Assembly: GCF_947507565.1 (NCBI RefSeq)
Contig: NC_089191.1
Coordinates: forward strand, 1,178,001-1,242,000
DNA: 64,000 bases
Direction: 5' to 3'
Origin: Oscarella lobularis
Lineage: Eukaryota; Porifera; Homoscleromorpha; Homosclerophorida; Oscarellidae
A program made the translations under genes and the position numbers. Of the stretch, positions 10,257 to 21,796 are shown piece by piece (position 1 is the stretch's first letter; the number at the start of each line of letters is the position of its first letter). The notes below the pieces were generated by a model. It was not told where the DNA came from, did not search any database, and was given only the letters and a program-made list of their open reading frames with translations.

Positions 10257-11310
10257 CTCCACTTGGGACACTCATTGCATACTGTCTATAGCGCTACTGT
10301 TATTTTTTGTGTGTGTGCTTTTTTCTGTGTGCTGCGGTCTTTTTTTCAATTATCGCGAAAGTTCGTTCAAGCGTGATCGAGTGCGCACGCGCAGGGTCAA
10401 AGGGGCGACACAAGAATTAGAAGGACAAATCTGGGTAATCTAGCGTTGAAATGGATTGTCCCGATATTGCTTCTTCTTAGCTGAGACTGGTGTAGTGCGC
10501 TACGCCTCGGAATCGATGTAATTCTCGACGACGTACTTGCTTACGGATTATTCCGTCTCGCAAAAACCCAACCGATAGTTTAAGTGAGTGGATGTGGATG
10601 TGAATGGAATAGTCGCGTCTGCTAGTCGCGGTTCGCATAGTTTCTAGAGGAAATTTAGAAAACATGTTTGTGTGTCTAAATACCTGCGTAGTAGCATGCT
10701 CCGGGAGGCCGAGGGGCCGCGGTACCTTAGTATGCAGTTACGTACGCTTTAGTCCGAACAAAGAAAGCTGCATATACATGTACACTTCGTGCTCGTTAAC
10801 ATACGTATCTCCTTGGAGCCTAATTAAATTAAGTATTGCGCTATGTGCAGTTGTTGTGCATGCATTTAGTATTAATTTTATTCAATGCTCACGAGACTTG
10901 ACGGACAGCCAAGAGCGTTGCCGTTTGCACTTTGTTTGACCGTTGTCGTCAGAGCCTGCATCACTAGTGTGTCATCATCATTCATAAGGGTACCCAAAAT
11001 TCAGCTTAGGCATGCTTGTTTGCCGCTCTCAGTACTGTACCGAGCATGTGCTATTCTAATAGCTGCTTCTCTAGGAAGGTTCATCTACTTGTGCTTACCT
11101 TTTATAGCCGAATTTGCTAATGAAGCAACACTAACTGCAGAATTAGGCTAAAGCAGAGCAGAAAGCAAAGTCTGCATGATCACGTGAGCGTCTCACTTGA
11201 CTTGTAACTTGAAAGCACCTACTTCAACGCGAGTACACGATGCATTTAGCTCGTAACGATATTCGGCACATAATCATAATAGTGTTTCTCTATTCGTAGA
11301 GCTTTGGACG
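10257..11310. other. Spacer between the tandem gene copies
   Basis: No convincing coding exon is present. It holds the 3' flank of the intact gene and, from about 11160, the promoter-like region of the duplicate with its CACGTG motif and a pyrimidine tract ending TAG at about 11300. Confidence 0.5.
11180..11191 (+). promoter_or_regulatory. E-box motif upstream of the duplicate copy
   Basis: The 12-mer TCACGTGAGCGT is identical to the one at 2808-2819 and stands in the same relation to the start codon, so the duplication included the promoter. Confidence 0.45.
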
Positions 11311-14300
11311 ATGAAAGCGATCGCCAGTCTTCTAATTCTTTCCTTGACAATTGTCGTCGACGCTGACTTACCCGATTGCCCCACATCGTGCACGGGAAAG
11401 TGCTCGTATAAGGAAACCCCGGGATCGTTACCAATCGACGTATCAGCGGACGGCCAAGGAGGAATGACGGCGATTATAGGAATTCAAGTTCCGCGCGGCA
11501 CGGGCGGTCGCGAGCCGGGCTTCACTCTCAAATACAGCAACAACGCGGGCAACGGACGGATTGGTTTGGGCTGGCAGCTTGTCGTACCTTCCATCAATAG
11601 CACGCTGTCCAAAACGGCACATGGAGAACGGCGTGTCGGCGGGAGTGAGTTTCACCGTCGACGACGTCTTCTGCGTGAGCGGCACTCAATTGGTTCTCGT
11701 CGAAGGCACGGATGAGAATCTTTCGGTGTACGACGGAACGCAGTTCTACGCGGATCGATACGATCGAATTCTCTATCAACCTTTTGGGCCTCGCAATACG
11801 CGACTGAATCGTGACGTCACCGGACCCGAGTACTGGATCGCTAGCACGTCGTTCACGTGTATGGGCAGACGCCGGATTCGCTCGTGACGAACGACGACGG
11901 AGTCGTGCTCTCTTGGGAGCAAACTGCGAGATGGATCCGTTTGGAAACGCAATTAATCTAACCTACGTCGACTACGGTGACAACGGCGCCAGAGATAGAT
12001 ACTTGAGTAAAATCAAATACGCTGAAGGGACGGCGTCGGTTGAGTTTAACTACGAGATTCGTCCGGATCCCATTGTGTCTTACTTTTCCGGTATGGAGTT
12101 GCTGACCAGTCGTCGTTTGACGACAATTAGCACGTCTTCGGCTGTTCCCGTCGAAGACGGTTTTGGCGTCGAGACGGCTCCCGTTTATGTACTCAGCTAC
12201 GCGACGTCGTCTCTGAGTGGCGCAAGTCTGCTCCTGAGTGGCGCAAGTCTGCTCGAGAGCGTGCAACTCTGTTCGGGATGTTTTGAGTTGTGTCAGCCGC
12301 CGCTTCAACTGACGTACGAAAGCCCGTCGCCTATCGATATTCCGAGCTTAGCGATTCCGTACGTTTTCGAGATGAATAGCAGCGATACGAGCATGTTCGT
12401 TCAATTCTTGCCCGGAATAACGCCCTACAGTCCTGGCGGATTTCCTCTGTATTCACTATGCAGCGTACACGGCCGCGAGCCCATCGTCTATCCGTCTCAG
12501 ACGGTCATCGAAGATTCGAACGCTCAACTGAATGTTGACGCCAACGGCGACGGCGTCACCGATCTTCTGTTCGTTCAGTACGACGCGAAGTTTGGAATCA
12601 GTACCGTTCTGTTTCTCAGCCGAGGGGACGGTAATTTCGACGCGGTGACGTCGTCGTTTCGAAAGCCGACCGTTCCGTTTTCGGGCTCGCCCGACGATTG
12701 TTGCGCGTGGGGAGCTCTTGAGCTCTACGCCGATTCTCTCTTTTTAGACAATCGGGATTTTTTCTCGACGTCTCATAACGTTTTGCGAACGATATAAATG
12801 GCGACGGAAAACGGCGGTCGTCCAGGCGGTCGAAAGAACATCATAACGAAAAAAGGACATTGTCCTTCGGAGATGCCGGAAGTGCTCATATTCTACGTCA
12901 AAGGAACGGGCGGTGGAAACCTCGCCTCGCAGGGAACGGTCGTCGGTCGTCAAGACTTTAATTTCAGAACGACCAAAGGCTGCTCGGTTCTTCTCTCCGA
13001 CATAACGGACAGTCTCTATCAGGACATCGTGATTACGTGCGCTGACGACGAGGGATGGCGCGTGTGGACGATTCTCGGCAATTCGAATTTCACGTGGTCG
13101 GAAAGGATCGCCTTTTCGGGTATCGTTCCCGAGGCCTCGTTGCCCAACGGGCAGAATTTCAGTCGAAACGGTCAGGTCAATCGAATCCTAGCTCGCGATC
13201 TCAACGGTGACGGATCGCCCGAACTCGTCATGGTAACGCCGACGGAGAACGGAATCGAGGTTCGTGTCTCGAGCTTAATGGTCAACGGATCGGATCGTCT
13301 ACGCCAATCTACGGCAGTAAGATAACTATCACGCTGTCGACGGACGTTGTCGGATCGAAGGCGCTCTCGGCGTTCTTCGTCGACGTGCCTGGGAGCTTTA
13401 CTCGATTGATCGTCAGCTCGGCTAACGAGTCAGGTTCGTACGTGTACGCGGCGCAGAGTCTAGGGAACTTTGGCCTGAGTTATGCGGTGGCGTTGCCTCG
13501 GGGTCCCGCGTGCGCTTCGAATACCGTCGTTCTCGCGGCCGATGTCAACGGCGACTCTCGTCCCGAGCTTCTCGCTATAAGTCCCGGTAACGGTAGCGTC
13601 GGGCTCGCCGTGCACGTCGTCGCCTTGACGACGGATGAGAAAGTTTTCGGTAGGACGTTTTCTCGCCAATATCCTGCGATCGTGTCTCCTCCCAGCAGCG
13701 ACATTAAACTATCCGATTCAATCATTACGGCTGATTTTACCGGAGACGGGCGAGTCGATATTGCCCTGTTTCGCATTCCGTACTACACCAACGGAAAGCA
13801 TTCGTACTGCACCGTGTACGATTCCGTGTGGCACCCTGTTATCTATGCTCTTCCGTCCGTAAGAATTCCTCTGTCGCCTTTCGATCGACTCACGCGACTC
13901 GTCGACGGCAACGGGTTGACTACTCGTATCAATTACGCTCTCATGACGAACGCCGCGGTTTACAAGAGTCTCGTAATTCCCAGTATGCTCATTGTCAGAC
14001 GTGGCCAAATTAACGCGAGTGCAATAGCGTCGCTGATTCCAAACGTCATCTACACGCCGTCGGCCCGATTTCTCGTGCAGGGGATAGACAAGGATAACGC
14101 GCTGGGCGATGGAAACTTCAGTTCGACTCGATCGCGGTTTTGCGAGACACGCGCGGCTACGGATCGCTCGGCTTTCAGTATGTCTTCGCTTTCACAGCGA
14201 GACGTCGTTGTCGCAGCTCACGTATCACAGTCGCAATTTTCTCGCGCACATGCACGGTCATCCCGTGCGGATCGAAACGTATCGATGCTCCGATTCGATG

Positions 14301-14475
14301 AGACAAGCGATTTTGATATCTTGGCAAACGAACGAATGATTGTCCGCTCAGAAGCTTCCGACGAGCACTACCGAGCGCACGAACAGGGGCAAGAATGTAT
14401 TCAAGTACGAATCGTATATGATTGTGTTGTCAAAGCAGGAGCAGTTGACATACACAAAAGACGGGGAGTTTCGCA
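11311..14475 (+). pseudogene. Truncated, frameshifted tandem copy of the SpvB/Rhs gene
   Basis: The copy starts with an ATG and signal peptide (core ASLLILSLTIVV) and follows the intact gene closely in the SpvB, FG-GAP and middle regions. Compared with that gene it has a small insertion near 11577, an 11-bp deletion near 11847, a 1-bp loss near 11919, a 15-bp duplication in frame near 12235, a lost T near 12783, a deletion near 12820, an insertion near 13290, and rearranged short segments near 13970 and 14130. Homology stops near 14475, so all YD repeats, the Rhs core and the C-terminal region are absent. The longest surviving frames are 11811-12797 and 13385-14542. It is most simply a decaying tandem duplicate; a short secreted SpvB-domain product from the first exon-like segment cannot be excluded. 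Confidence 0.85.
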
Positions 14476-14964
14476 CATTGGAAAAGTATCATCTAAAGAA
14501 ACTGATGCAATTGGTTTGTTCTGGCCTGTCCCCTTCCGTTGAAACGCTGTTTATAACTCATTAGGGCGCTAAAGGAGAAACAAGGGCCTACAGTATATCG
14601 ACCCCACTAACAGTAGTTGTCCCTCCTGTTAGAGCTCTTTAGGTGACATAGTCCTAAGGTAGCGTGCAAACCAATTGCATCAGCTCTTCTCCACTTCTTC
14701 GCCACTTCTTCACCAATTCGTCGCCAATTCTTCTCCGTCGTTTCTTAGAGCCACTAGCTACTGCATCCAGAGTCGGTCAACGTTTTTTCTGTTTGACGAA
14801 CGCGTGTATGTCGACAACTCTACGGATGATATGCAGCTAACGGTTCCGAAAAAATCTGACAGACAGAAAACAACAAACTCAGCAAAAACAGACTCATCAG
14901 CAGCATGCAGCTGAGGAAACCATATGCCTTTGCAGTGCAATGTTTTTCACTACGGGTGCAAGCG
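14476..14964. other. Non-coding spacer with a short inverted repeat
   Basis: No gene is recognised. CTGATGCAATTGGTTTG at 14502-14518 recurs inverted at 14667-14683, bracketing about 150 bp just where homology of the pseudogene ends. It may mark a small insertion or the breakpoint of the duplication. Confidence 0.4.
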
Positions 14965-15486
14965 CTACTTTCTTCCCCAGATCTTCTTAATCTTTTTCCA
15001 ACCTTCTTTAACGACGACAACGGTGTCCTTGGCCTGCTGAACTTTCTTTTTGGACCAGCTCCATCTTCTGCGTCGTTCTCCGCTTGCATTTCCCGCAGAG
15101 AAAATAAATGCCAGGTCTTGTGAGGAATCGAGATTGACTTCGATTCGCAGAACAATGCTCGTCGGCGGGACAACAGCGTTCTCATCAGTGAACGATACCG
15201 GATTTTCCTCTTGCTTTTCGATCATCTTGTCCACCTCCGCTTCGGTGATGATTTCCGGAACTTCGTTATGAACTTCGGTGAGATGCTCTATGAACAAGTC
15301 GTGCGTGCTCTCTCTTTCGTAGATCAGTTTTTTGACGTCCTGTCTTGTTCCGTCGTTGCGCAAGTACGCGGCGACGATGACGGTGACGTCGAAACCGATC
15401 TCCTTTAATTTGATCAGCGTTTCCGGATATATCTCTTTACCGACGTCCGTGTCTGTCATTTCAAACTCCACTTTCTTTTCATCCAA
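14965..15486 (-). CDS. Small hypothetical protein with basic tail
   Basis: A 173-residue frame. The first ~110 residues are acidic and mixed alpha/beta in character (TLIKLKEIGFDVTVIVAAYL, then DLFIEHLTEVHNEVPEIITE). The last ~45 are strongly basic (GERRRRWSWSKKKVQQAKD to the C-terminal KKIKKIWGRK). I do not recognise the family. The minus strand upstream of the ATG reads TTCATTCTAG, a possible splice acceptor, so a further 5' exon may exist. The composition is that of real protein and the frame is the longest locally, but there is no independent support. Confidence 0.45.
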   Translation of the reverse strand: MDEKKVEFEMTDTDVGKEIYPETLIKLKEIGFDVTVIVAAYLRNDGTRQDVKKLIYERESTHDLFIEHLTEVHNEVPEIITEAEVDKMIEKQEENPVSFTDENAVVPPTSIVLRIEVNLDSSQDLAFIFSAGNASGERRRRWSWSKKKVQQAKDTVVVVKEGWKKIKKIWGRK

Positions 15487-16579
15487 AACGTTTCCTAGAA
15501 TGAAGAGCCAGTAACGTCAAAGAACGAAATCTTTATATTTGTTGTGCACCATATATCTCCGACAAGGTTACGAAAGATCAGATACTGATACAAGTACTTA
15601 TTTCCAGTGTAGGCTAGACTAGAGTACAACAAATACTCTTTCCTTTGTCAAATGTTTACAGATTTGTGTTCGAAATTGTTTGAGCGGGTTATAATGGGCG
15701 TTTAGTCAGTACCCCTTCTTTACATGCCAGCTATAAAATCGCTTCTTATTTCTCCCTACCTCTGGCCGCAATTGCAGCAGCTGCGACGAAAAGAAGAGTG
15801 TAGAACGACATGTCCTGTGTCAGTTCCTCAGAGGATGTGCTGCTCGACTACCTCAGCAGGGTGTATACTTATACGCTGCTGATGCAATAAGAATAATTGC
15901 GTAAGCAGTGTCAGTATTAAATTACTACGCATCCGTTTTCCGCATTTTACTAGTTTACGCCACTCAACTGCATTAGTCTACCTATCTAACACTTTCTATA
16001 CAGAAAGTAAATAGAAACGACGCTTCGCTGACTTCCATGTGCGCTGAATCCGAACCGTATTTGCTTTGAATGACATCACAGGGTTCGTCTGGTCGGCAGA
16101 TGCATGCATGCTACTTCGGCGCTAGCTTGTCATACGACCATGCATATACTTTGTAAGGGAAAAAGGCCGTTAGATCCAATCGAGTAGGTGTCGACGGAAC
16201 CTTTGATTGACGTAGAATTTTACTTGCGACGAGTCTATTTTTATTTGGCTAATTCCTGTAAGAGACGCTTCTTGATCGCCGCATTCTTGACCCTTGAGAG
16301 TTGAGACTTTCCGTTTTAGCAAAAAATATATTCATCAAGCGCAGGCTTCTCTTTGAAAAGCCGAACGAAATGATTATTTTACTCTTGCGATACAAAAGTA
16401 GTATAAAATCTCTAGAAGAATACCGAGCCTACTGTGGCACAGTCCAACCTTGATGAAACGCAGTTTAGGCTTAGCTGTTCTGTTGCGTAGCAGAATATAC
16501 CGGTACTGATCGGCTTCTTTTAGTCAAATTCACGTAAGTGTATGAACTATGCTACTCTGCCACGCCTACATTTAGCAAT
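15487..16579. other. Intergenic, nothing recognised
   Basis: AT-rich non-coding sequence without a credible exon or RNA gene. Confidence 0.5.
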
Positions 16580-16581
16580 TA

Positions 16582-18260
16582 GAGTAGGACCTCGGCTTTC
16601 GGACATTCTGCGATTTCGGACGCTCGCACAGCAAATCTAGCGAACCGATTCTGGCTTCCTATGGCGCATTTGAAAGCCCAATCCCTGCCAGGAAGATGTG
16701 CCAGAGCGCGAATCAATAGACCAAACCCTCATGATTTTATGAGAAGATTAGCGCGCGCAGGTCAAATCCTCCGCTTTCGGACAGCAGTATCGCTTTCGGA
16801 CACGTATGCGTAGCTCATTCAAATTTTAATGTTTCGCCTAGAATTTTTTTCACAAAATTCTCTATCATAGAGCTTTCGAACGCAGTAAAGCTTTAGCCAA
16901 ATGGTCTAGTCTATCGCATGCTAAAAATCGACGAATATACCGACATCGCACCTCGGTGTTCGGACACCAGTTATTCCGTTTGCAAAGCCCAAATCCGTTT
17001 CTAAAAGGACATTCTAAATTTTCTGTAAGGTATTTGATACGATTTTCAAAAGCAGCTTGAAAAAGAGTAACTTTGCTAAGCAATTGGGCTGTTTAGTGCA
17101 TGAAAATGCATTTCTTGGGTTTGCTTTAGTAGCCATAAAACTAAATATAGCAACGAAAATACCCAAACTGGCACAGAAGCAAGCGGTGCGAAGAAAAAGT
17201 CACCCTAAAACTTCGTATTAATGAAAAATTCTGCCGCATACAGTACTTTACGCCAAATGCATTTTTCGTGCTGATTTTTATCGCAACGTCAGAAACATTA
17301 CATAAAAGTACGCCTTTTTACAGTATCTGTCTCTGGAGTGCTCTTCCATAAGTAGAGCAAGTACATTTTTAGCAGCATCGAGTTTCATGAAGATATCACA
17401 GCCAGAGTGTGATACCAAGAATCTGAAATTCGATCTTTATATAAGAGCACTCAAACTGAAATTCTTAGAACGCAATAGACAAATTAATAAACGCAGATGG
17501 TCAGCTTGACGTAGCCTGAGCTCTTGGCAATATACCATAAACAGTACAGACACTATGATAAAGTTTGAACAAACTGCATTTTGCGTAACGTCCTGTACTG
17601 GTATGTGACAGAATTTTTCAATAATGTGAAATTTTAGGGTGACTTTTTCTTCGCACCGCTTGCTTCTGTGCCAGTTTGGGTATTTTCGTTGCTATATTTA
17701 GTTTTATGGCTACTAAAGCAAACTCAAGAAATGCATTTTCATGCACTAAACAGCCCAATTGCTTAGCAAAGTTACTCTTTTTCAAGCTGCTTTTGAAAAT
17801 CGTATCAAATACCTTACAGAAAATTTAGAATGTCCTTTTAGAAACGGATTTGGGCTTTGCAAACGGAATAACTGGTGTCCGAACACCGAGGTGCGATGTC
17901 GGTATATTCGTCGATTTTTAGCATGCGATAGACTAGACCATTTGGCTAAAGCTTTACTGCGTTCGAAAGCTCTATGATAGAGAATTTTGTGAAAAAAATT
18001 CTAGGCGAAACATTAAAATTTGAATGAGCTACGCATACGTGTCCGAAAGCGATACTGCTGTCCGAAAGCGGAGGATTTGACCTGCGCGCGCTAATCTTCT
18101 CATAAAATCATGAGGGTTTGGTCTATTGATTCGCGCTCTGGCACATCTTCCTGGCAGGGATTGGGCTTTCAAATGCGCCATAGGAAGCCAGAATCAGTTC
18201 GCTAGATTTGCTGTGCGAGCGTCCGAAATCGCAGAATGTCCGAAAGCCGAGGTCCTACTC
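16582..18260. mobile_element. Palindromic DNA element with ~650-bp arms and TA target
   Basis: The ends GAGTAGGACCTCGG and CCGAGGTCCTACTC are flanked by TA on both sides (16580-16581, 18261-18262). The left arm 16582-17210 and right arm 17632-18260 are near-identical inverted copies; weaker similarity continues towards the centre, leaving a ~285-bp unique core. TTTCGGAC-type motifs recur about five times in each arm, like subterminal transposase-binding repeats. Each arm has the same chance 72-codon frame (16865-17083 minus, 17759-17977 plus) with no known domain. A TA duplication fits Tc1/mariner-like or related superfamilies. Non-autonomous. Confidence 0.75.
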
Positions 18261-18262
18261 TA

Positions 18263-19297
18263 TGAGCTGAGTCGATAACGTTCTGTGAAACAGCGGATGG
18301 CGCAGAAGTATGTCCGGCCCGCTTCAGATCCAATTTGAGCCGCACGTACAATCTTTAAAATCGTGGCAAAGAAACCATTTATAGCTCAAACACACCAGGG
18401 CACGAGTTAGGGAAAGAAGCCAGGATACGAGGCTACAGGCTACGATACGAGCTTCAGACAGAAGCTGTATCTACGAAACAAGAATATGGTTGATTCTTGG
18501 TTTATTTTTTCTTGGTTTAGTGTTTTTTAGCATTCAAAGTAAATTCGTCATAAGTAACTAATTTCTTTCTCAGGACAAAACTCTCAGTGACATCTGAGTT
18601 GAAAATTGCGCAGAGAGTTCCTGGTGAATAGCCATCTGCTTCTCTCTAATATGGTTTCAAATTCTCGTCATGCAGGCCTTTCCCCGCCAGCTGCGCTAAG
18701 CGTATACACGTATTATAGCGAGACGAGCAAAAAATACAGCTTGTTATCACTCTTCGCTCTATAATCGTTCAGACTGACGAATCTGTGCTGGCGCCGCGGT
18801 TGAGAAAATAATGGGGTGTGCGGGCTTCCCGGCCCCCGCGGGAACATTTTGTAGAACACGGCAGGTCAAAGAAAGATATCGGGCGTGGTTTGCTTAATTT
18901 TTTTGCCTTTGATATGTAACTCTAGGCGCACTATAAGATCTTGAAAGAAGCGCGAGAAAAAAGCAAAAAGGCGTGAGAAAATTTGAAGTCTCGTGTCCAG
19001 ATAGGCTCTCTCCCGCCCGGATGTTCCATCCTGGGAGGCAAGGCACAAATTCTTCATCTTACTGTCTTTGCCCGAAGCTCCATTCGTCTCCTTCTTTTGA
19101 TGACGATGGGTAGGCAATAATTACACTGCGTTCGGTTCCTGACCGAAGAGAGCGTCGTTTCGATCTAATCCTCTTCGCTTCCCAGATACCCCTTTTGCCC
19201 ATATATCATTTTCAAGCGTGGCCCGTGCCGGGAGAGAGAAAGAGCCGGTCAAATCTGCGGCAGTGCAAATACACTTTGCACTACGGATCTACTGTAG
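18263..19297. other. Intergenic, nothing recognised
   Basis: No supported exon. The short minus-strand frame at 18866-19117 has no recognisable features. Confidence 0.45.
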
Positions 19298-19299
19298 TA

Positions 19300-20188
19300 C
19301 AGTGCACGCCACCATAAACTTCCAAAATCTAAAGCTCGCTATATCGCTCTAAATTTCGCGTACGAGGCTTTCGAAGGCATTCCCAGATTCAGGAAAGTCT
19401 AAACTATTTTTGGGGTGGGTCGCGGAATCATAGAACGTAGTTAGTTCCTTAGCCAATAGAAAGGAGCCCTTTAATCACGTGCAATGACGTCACAAAGGAG
19501 TGACGCCAAAAGAGGGTCTCTCGAAGAAGGCGAGAAACGCCCAGAAATTCTTTCTACAACTCGCATAGGACGCATTATGTACTAATAAAGTAATTGTCAT
19601 TCACAAAATCTAAAACGGACCCTCGTAACGCCGAAAATCGGAGCGGTTTTCTTTCTAAAACTGGTGCGCGCGCTAGACCGAAAATAGCACATTCTTTCGG
19701 CGTTCAAATCTCGAAAACGAAGCCGAATTCGAGAAATCCCTCAGATGAAAAGTTAGATCTACCCTTTCCCTACGCATCAATTAGAAAAAATTTGAACCAT
19801 AGGGTTCGCTGTCATAGAAAAATCGCGAAAACGAGAAGGACCTAATCAGCGAAAAATTGCTTTTTCGCGAAAACGATCGCCTCAATCGCAAATCGCTTAG
19901 ATGAAAATTTAGATAAACTAATGAGATACAGAAAACGTTAGGTGGGGTTTGGCGCGATGCTCATAGAAAGCCAAAAAATCGCAAAATCCAAAACGACTCG
20001 CAAACTCAGAAGTTATTTTTTTCTGACGAACTGGTGAAGTGATTAAGCTCACTTTTGTACTGAAATGTTTGCGCAAAGTGTCTTTTTCCGGAATCACGGG
20101 TACCAGAAACCCCAAAATTAAAAGAATTCGAATTTCGCGAGCATTAGAGCGCGATAGTAATTTTGGAAGTTTATGGTGGCGTGCACTG
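19300..20188. mobile_element. MITE with ~30-bp terminal inverted repeats and TA target
   Basis: CAGTGCACGCCACCATAAAC at the left end recurs inverted at the right end, and the match extends through CTTCCAAAAT. The inner flanks are also partly inverted (CTCTAAA against TTAGAG). TA dinucleotides flank both ends (19298-19299 and 20189-20190). There is no transposase in the 889 bp, so it is non-autonomous, perhaps Tc1/mariner-like. Confidence 0.65.
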
Positions 20189-20190
20189 TA

Positions 20191-21796
20191 TCTCTGTAAA
20201 ACGCATCCGGGTAACCGTCAACGGAAGAGAAGACGATCTGATCTGTTTGTTGTTGCCACGGAAGTTACCTACGAGTCGCGCGTGCGCAAGACCTCCTTCG
20301 TGACTTCAGCTGCCGTCATGGTTTTCTCGCAACCAGACGCTTGACACGCTGTGATCTACGTCTGGCCAGCTTGCAGGCATGCTTTATAGCTAAAGTACTG
20401 CGTCTTTGCGACTTCATTTCACCTGTATTTTTGCTCGAAACACCGTCGGATCGCACTACACTGTACTTCTTTCCGACTTAGCCCATTACAATTGCAAAAT
20501 CGACTCGGTCACAGTGAGAAACTTTGAAGTTGAACGCAAAAGAACGAGTAAAGTGAGATTTCGCCAAGGCGAGGATCGAGGCCCGGATCCGAGAGGCTAT
20601 ATAGAACTAGCTGTACAAGGCAGCTAGGGGACGAGGCTAAACCCAAAGCGATATATGGAGCGGGAATCAATGAGGTCTCGATAAATGATTGGATTACGTG
20701 TATATCGCTTATCTATACAGGAATAGACGTCTCCCACTCCAACAGTTCCCCGCTGCCTTACTCATGTTTGTACGCCTACATCGGCTTTGATTCGTCATAT
20801 CACCGCCTATAGCTACATGGTGAACTCAAGCTAGCTGCATAGGAACGGCATCATCGTACGAAAAGGTGAATACGTTCTGAGAGTAGATGTAAACATCGTT
20901 ACAACTCTACTGAGTTCTGCACCGTTCTGCACTGTGGAGAGATGCTTTAGTTACAGCTGCATAATATTATAGAACTCAAATTATTTAATTAAGCCATTTT
21001 TGGACAAAGGCTTCTTCTTAGCTTTCTTCCCTAAATTATTAGGACATTTACGGAAGAACCCTTCATGAAGCAGTGTCCTGTAACGCTTCTGCATGGTACG
21101 GTGAAGTATCTAGTTTGAGAATGGCAGAGAGAAATTCATTCACTGATTGGAAAAAGAAAGACTGCATATCTTTTTCTTTTCAAATATAGCTGACTCCCAA
21201 CATACGGTGAGCGGCAAAGTTCACTTCATTTTGTGGCTCGTTCCGATGCTGTCGAGTCAATACCTATTCTACTTCAAGCCAAATTTAAAGCAGCACAAAT
21301 TCGTTTAAAACAGCAGTTTGTGTGGTGGTTCACTTTACTTATTATGTTGCCGGCGTACTGAATTACACGCTACCATTGAAAGAATACATTCCTTCTGTAT
21401 CCATAGGAAGATGGGCTACTAACACTATGTTAGATTTTTTTGGGAGACCCCTATGTGGTGCTACATGTATAGTAGATTGGTTCTAAAGGAGATCAATCGG
21501 TGTCAACGCTTCTGAGAGAACCAACGGACCAATTTGGCATTCGTTGCAGCAAGCCGGAAACACTTTGGGCGTTTCCGCTTCCCCAAACTACACTAGCATT
21601 TTCCTGATCACGCATGATTATTCATTCATTCATTCATTTAATTTGTCTCGCCTGATTTGAACACGCGCTTGTGTGGGCATCTCTTCTCGATAGAGGCCAT
21701 CTGACATTCAATAGCAGTAGAATTTTTCCTGAAACATCAGACACATACAACAAATAGGAATTCGCAATAGAAATGCGTTCAACGTTACGGCTTTCT
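20191..21796. other. Intergenic with a short ATTC microsatellite
   Basis: No gene is recognised. A small (ATTC)n run lies at about 21619-21638, just downstream of the 3' end of the oxidase gene. Confidence 0.5.

Noticed and set aside
14645-14665. GTCCTAAGGTAGCG matches a conserved bacterial/organellar LSU rRNA stretch (I-CeuI site core)
   Set aside because: The match is only 14 nt with unrelated flanks; too short to claim an rRNA fragment.
16865-17977. Two identical 72-residue frames as a duplicated gene
   Set aside because: They are the two arms of one inverted-repeat element, with no known domain or signal.
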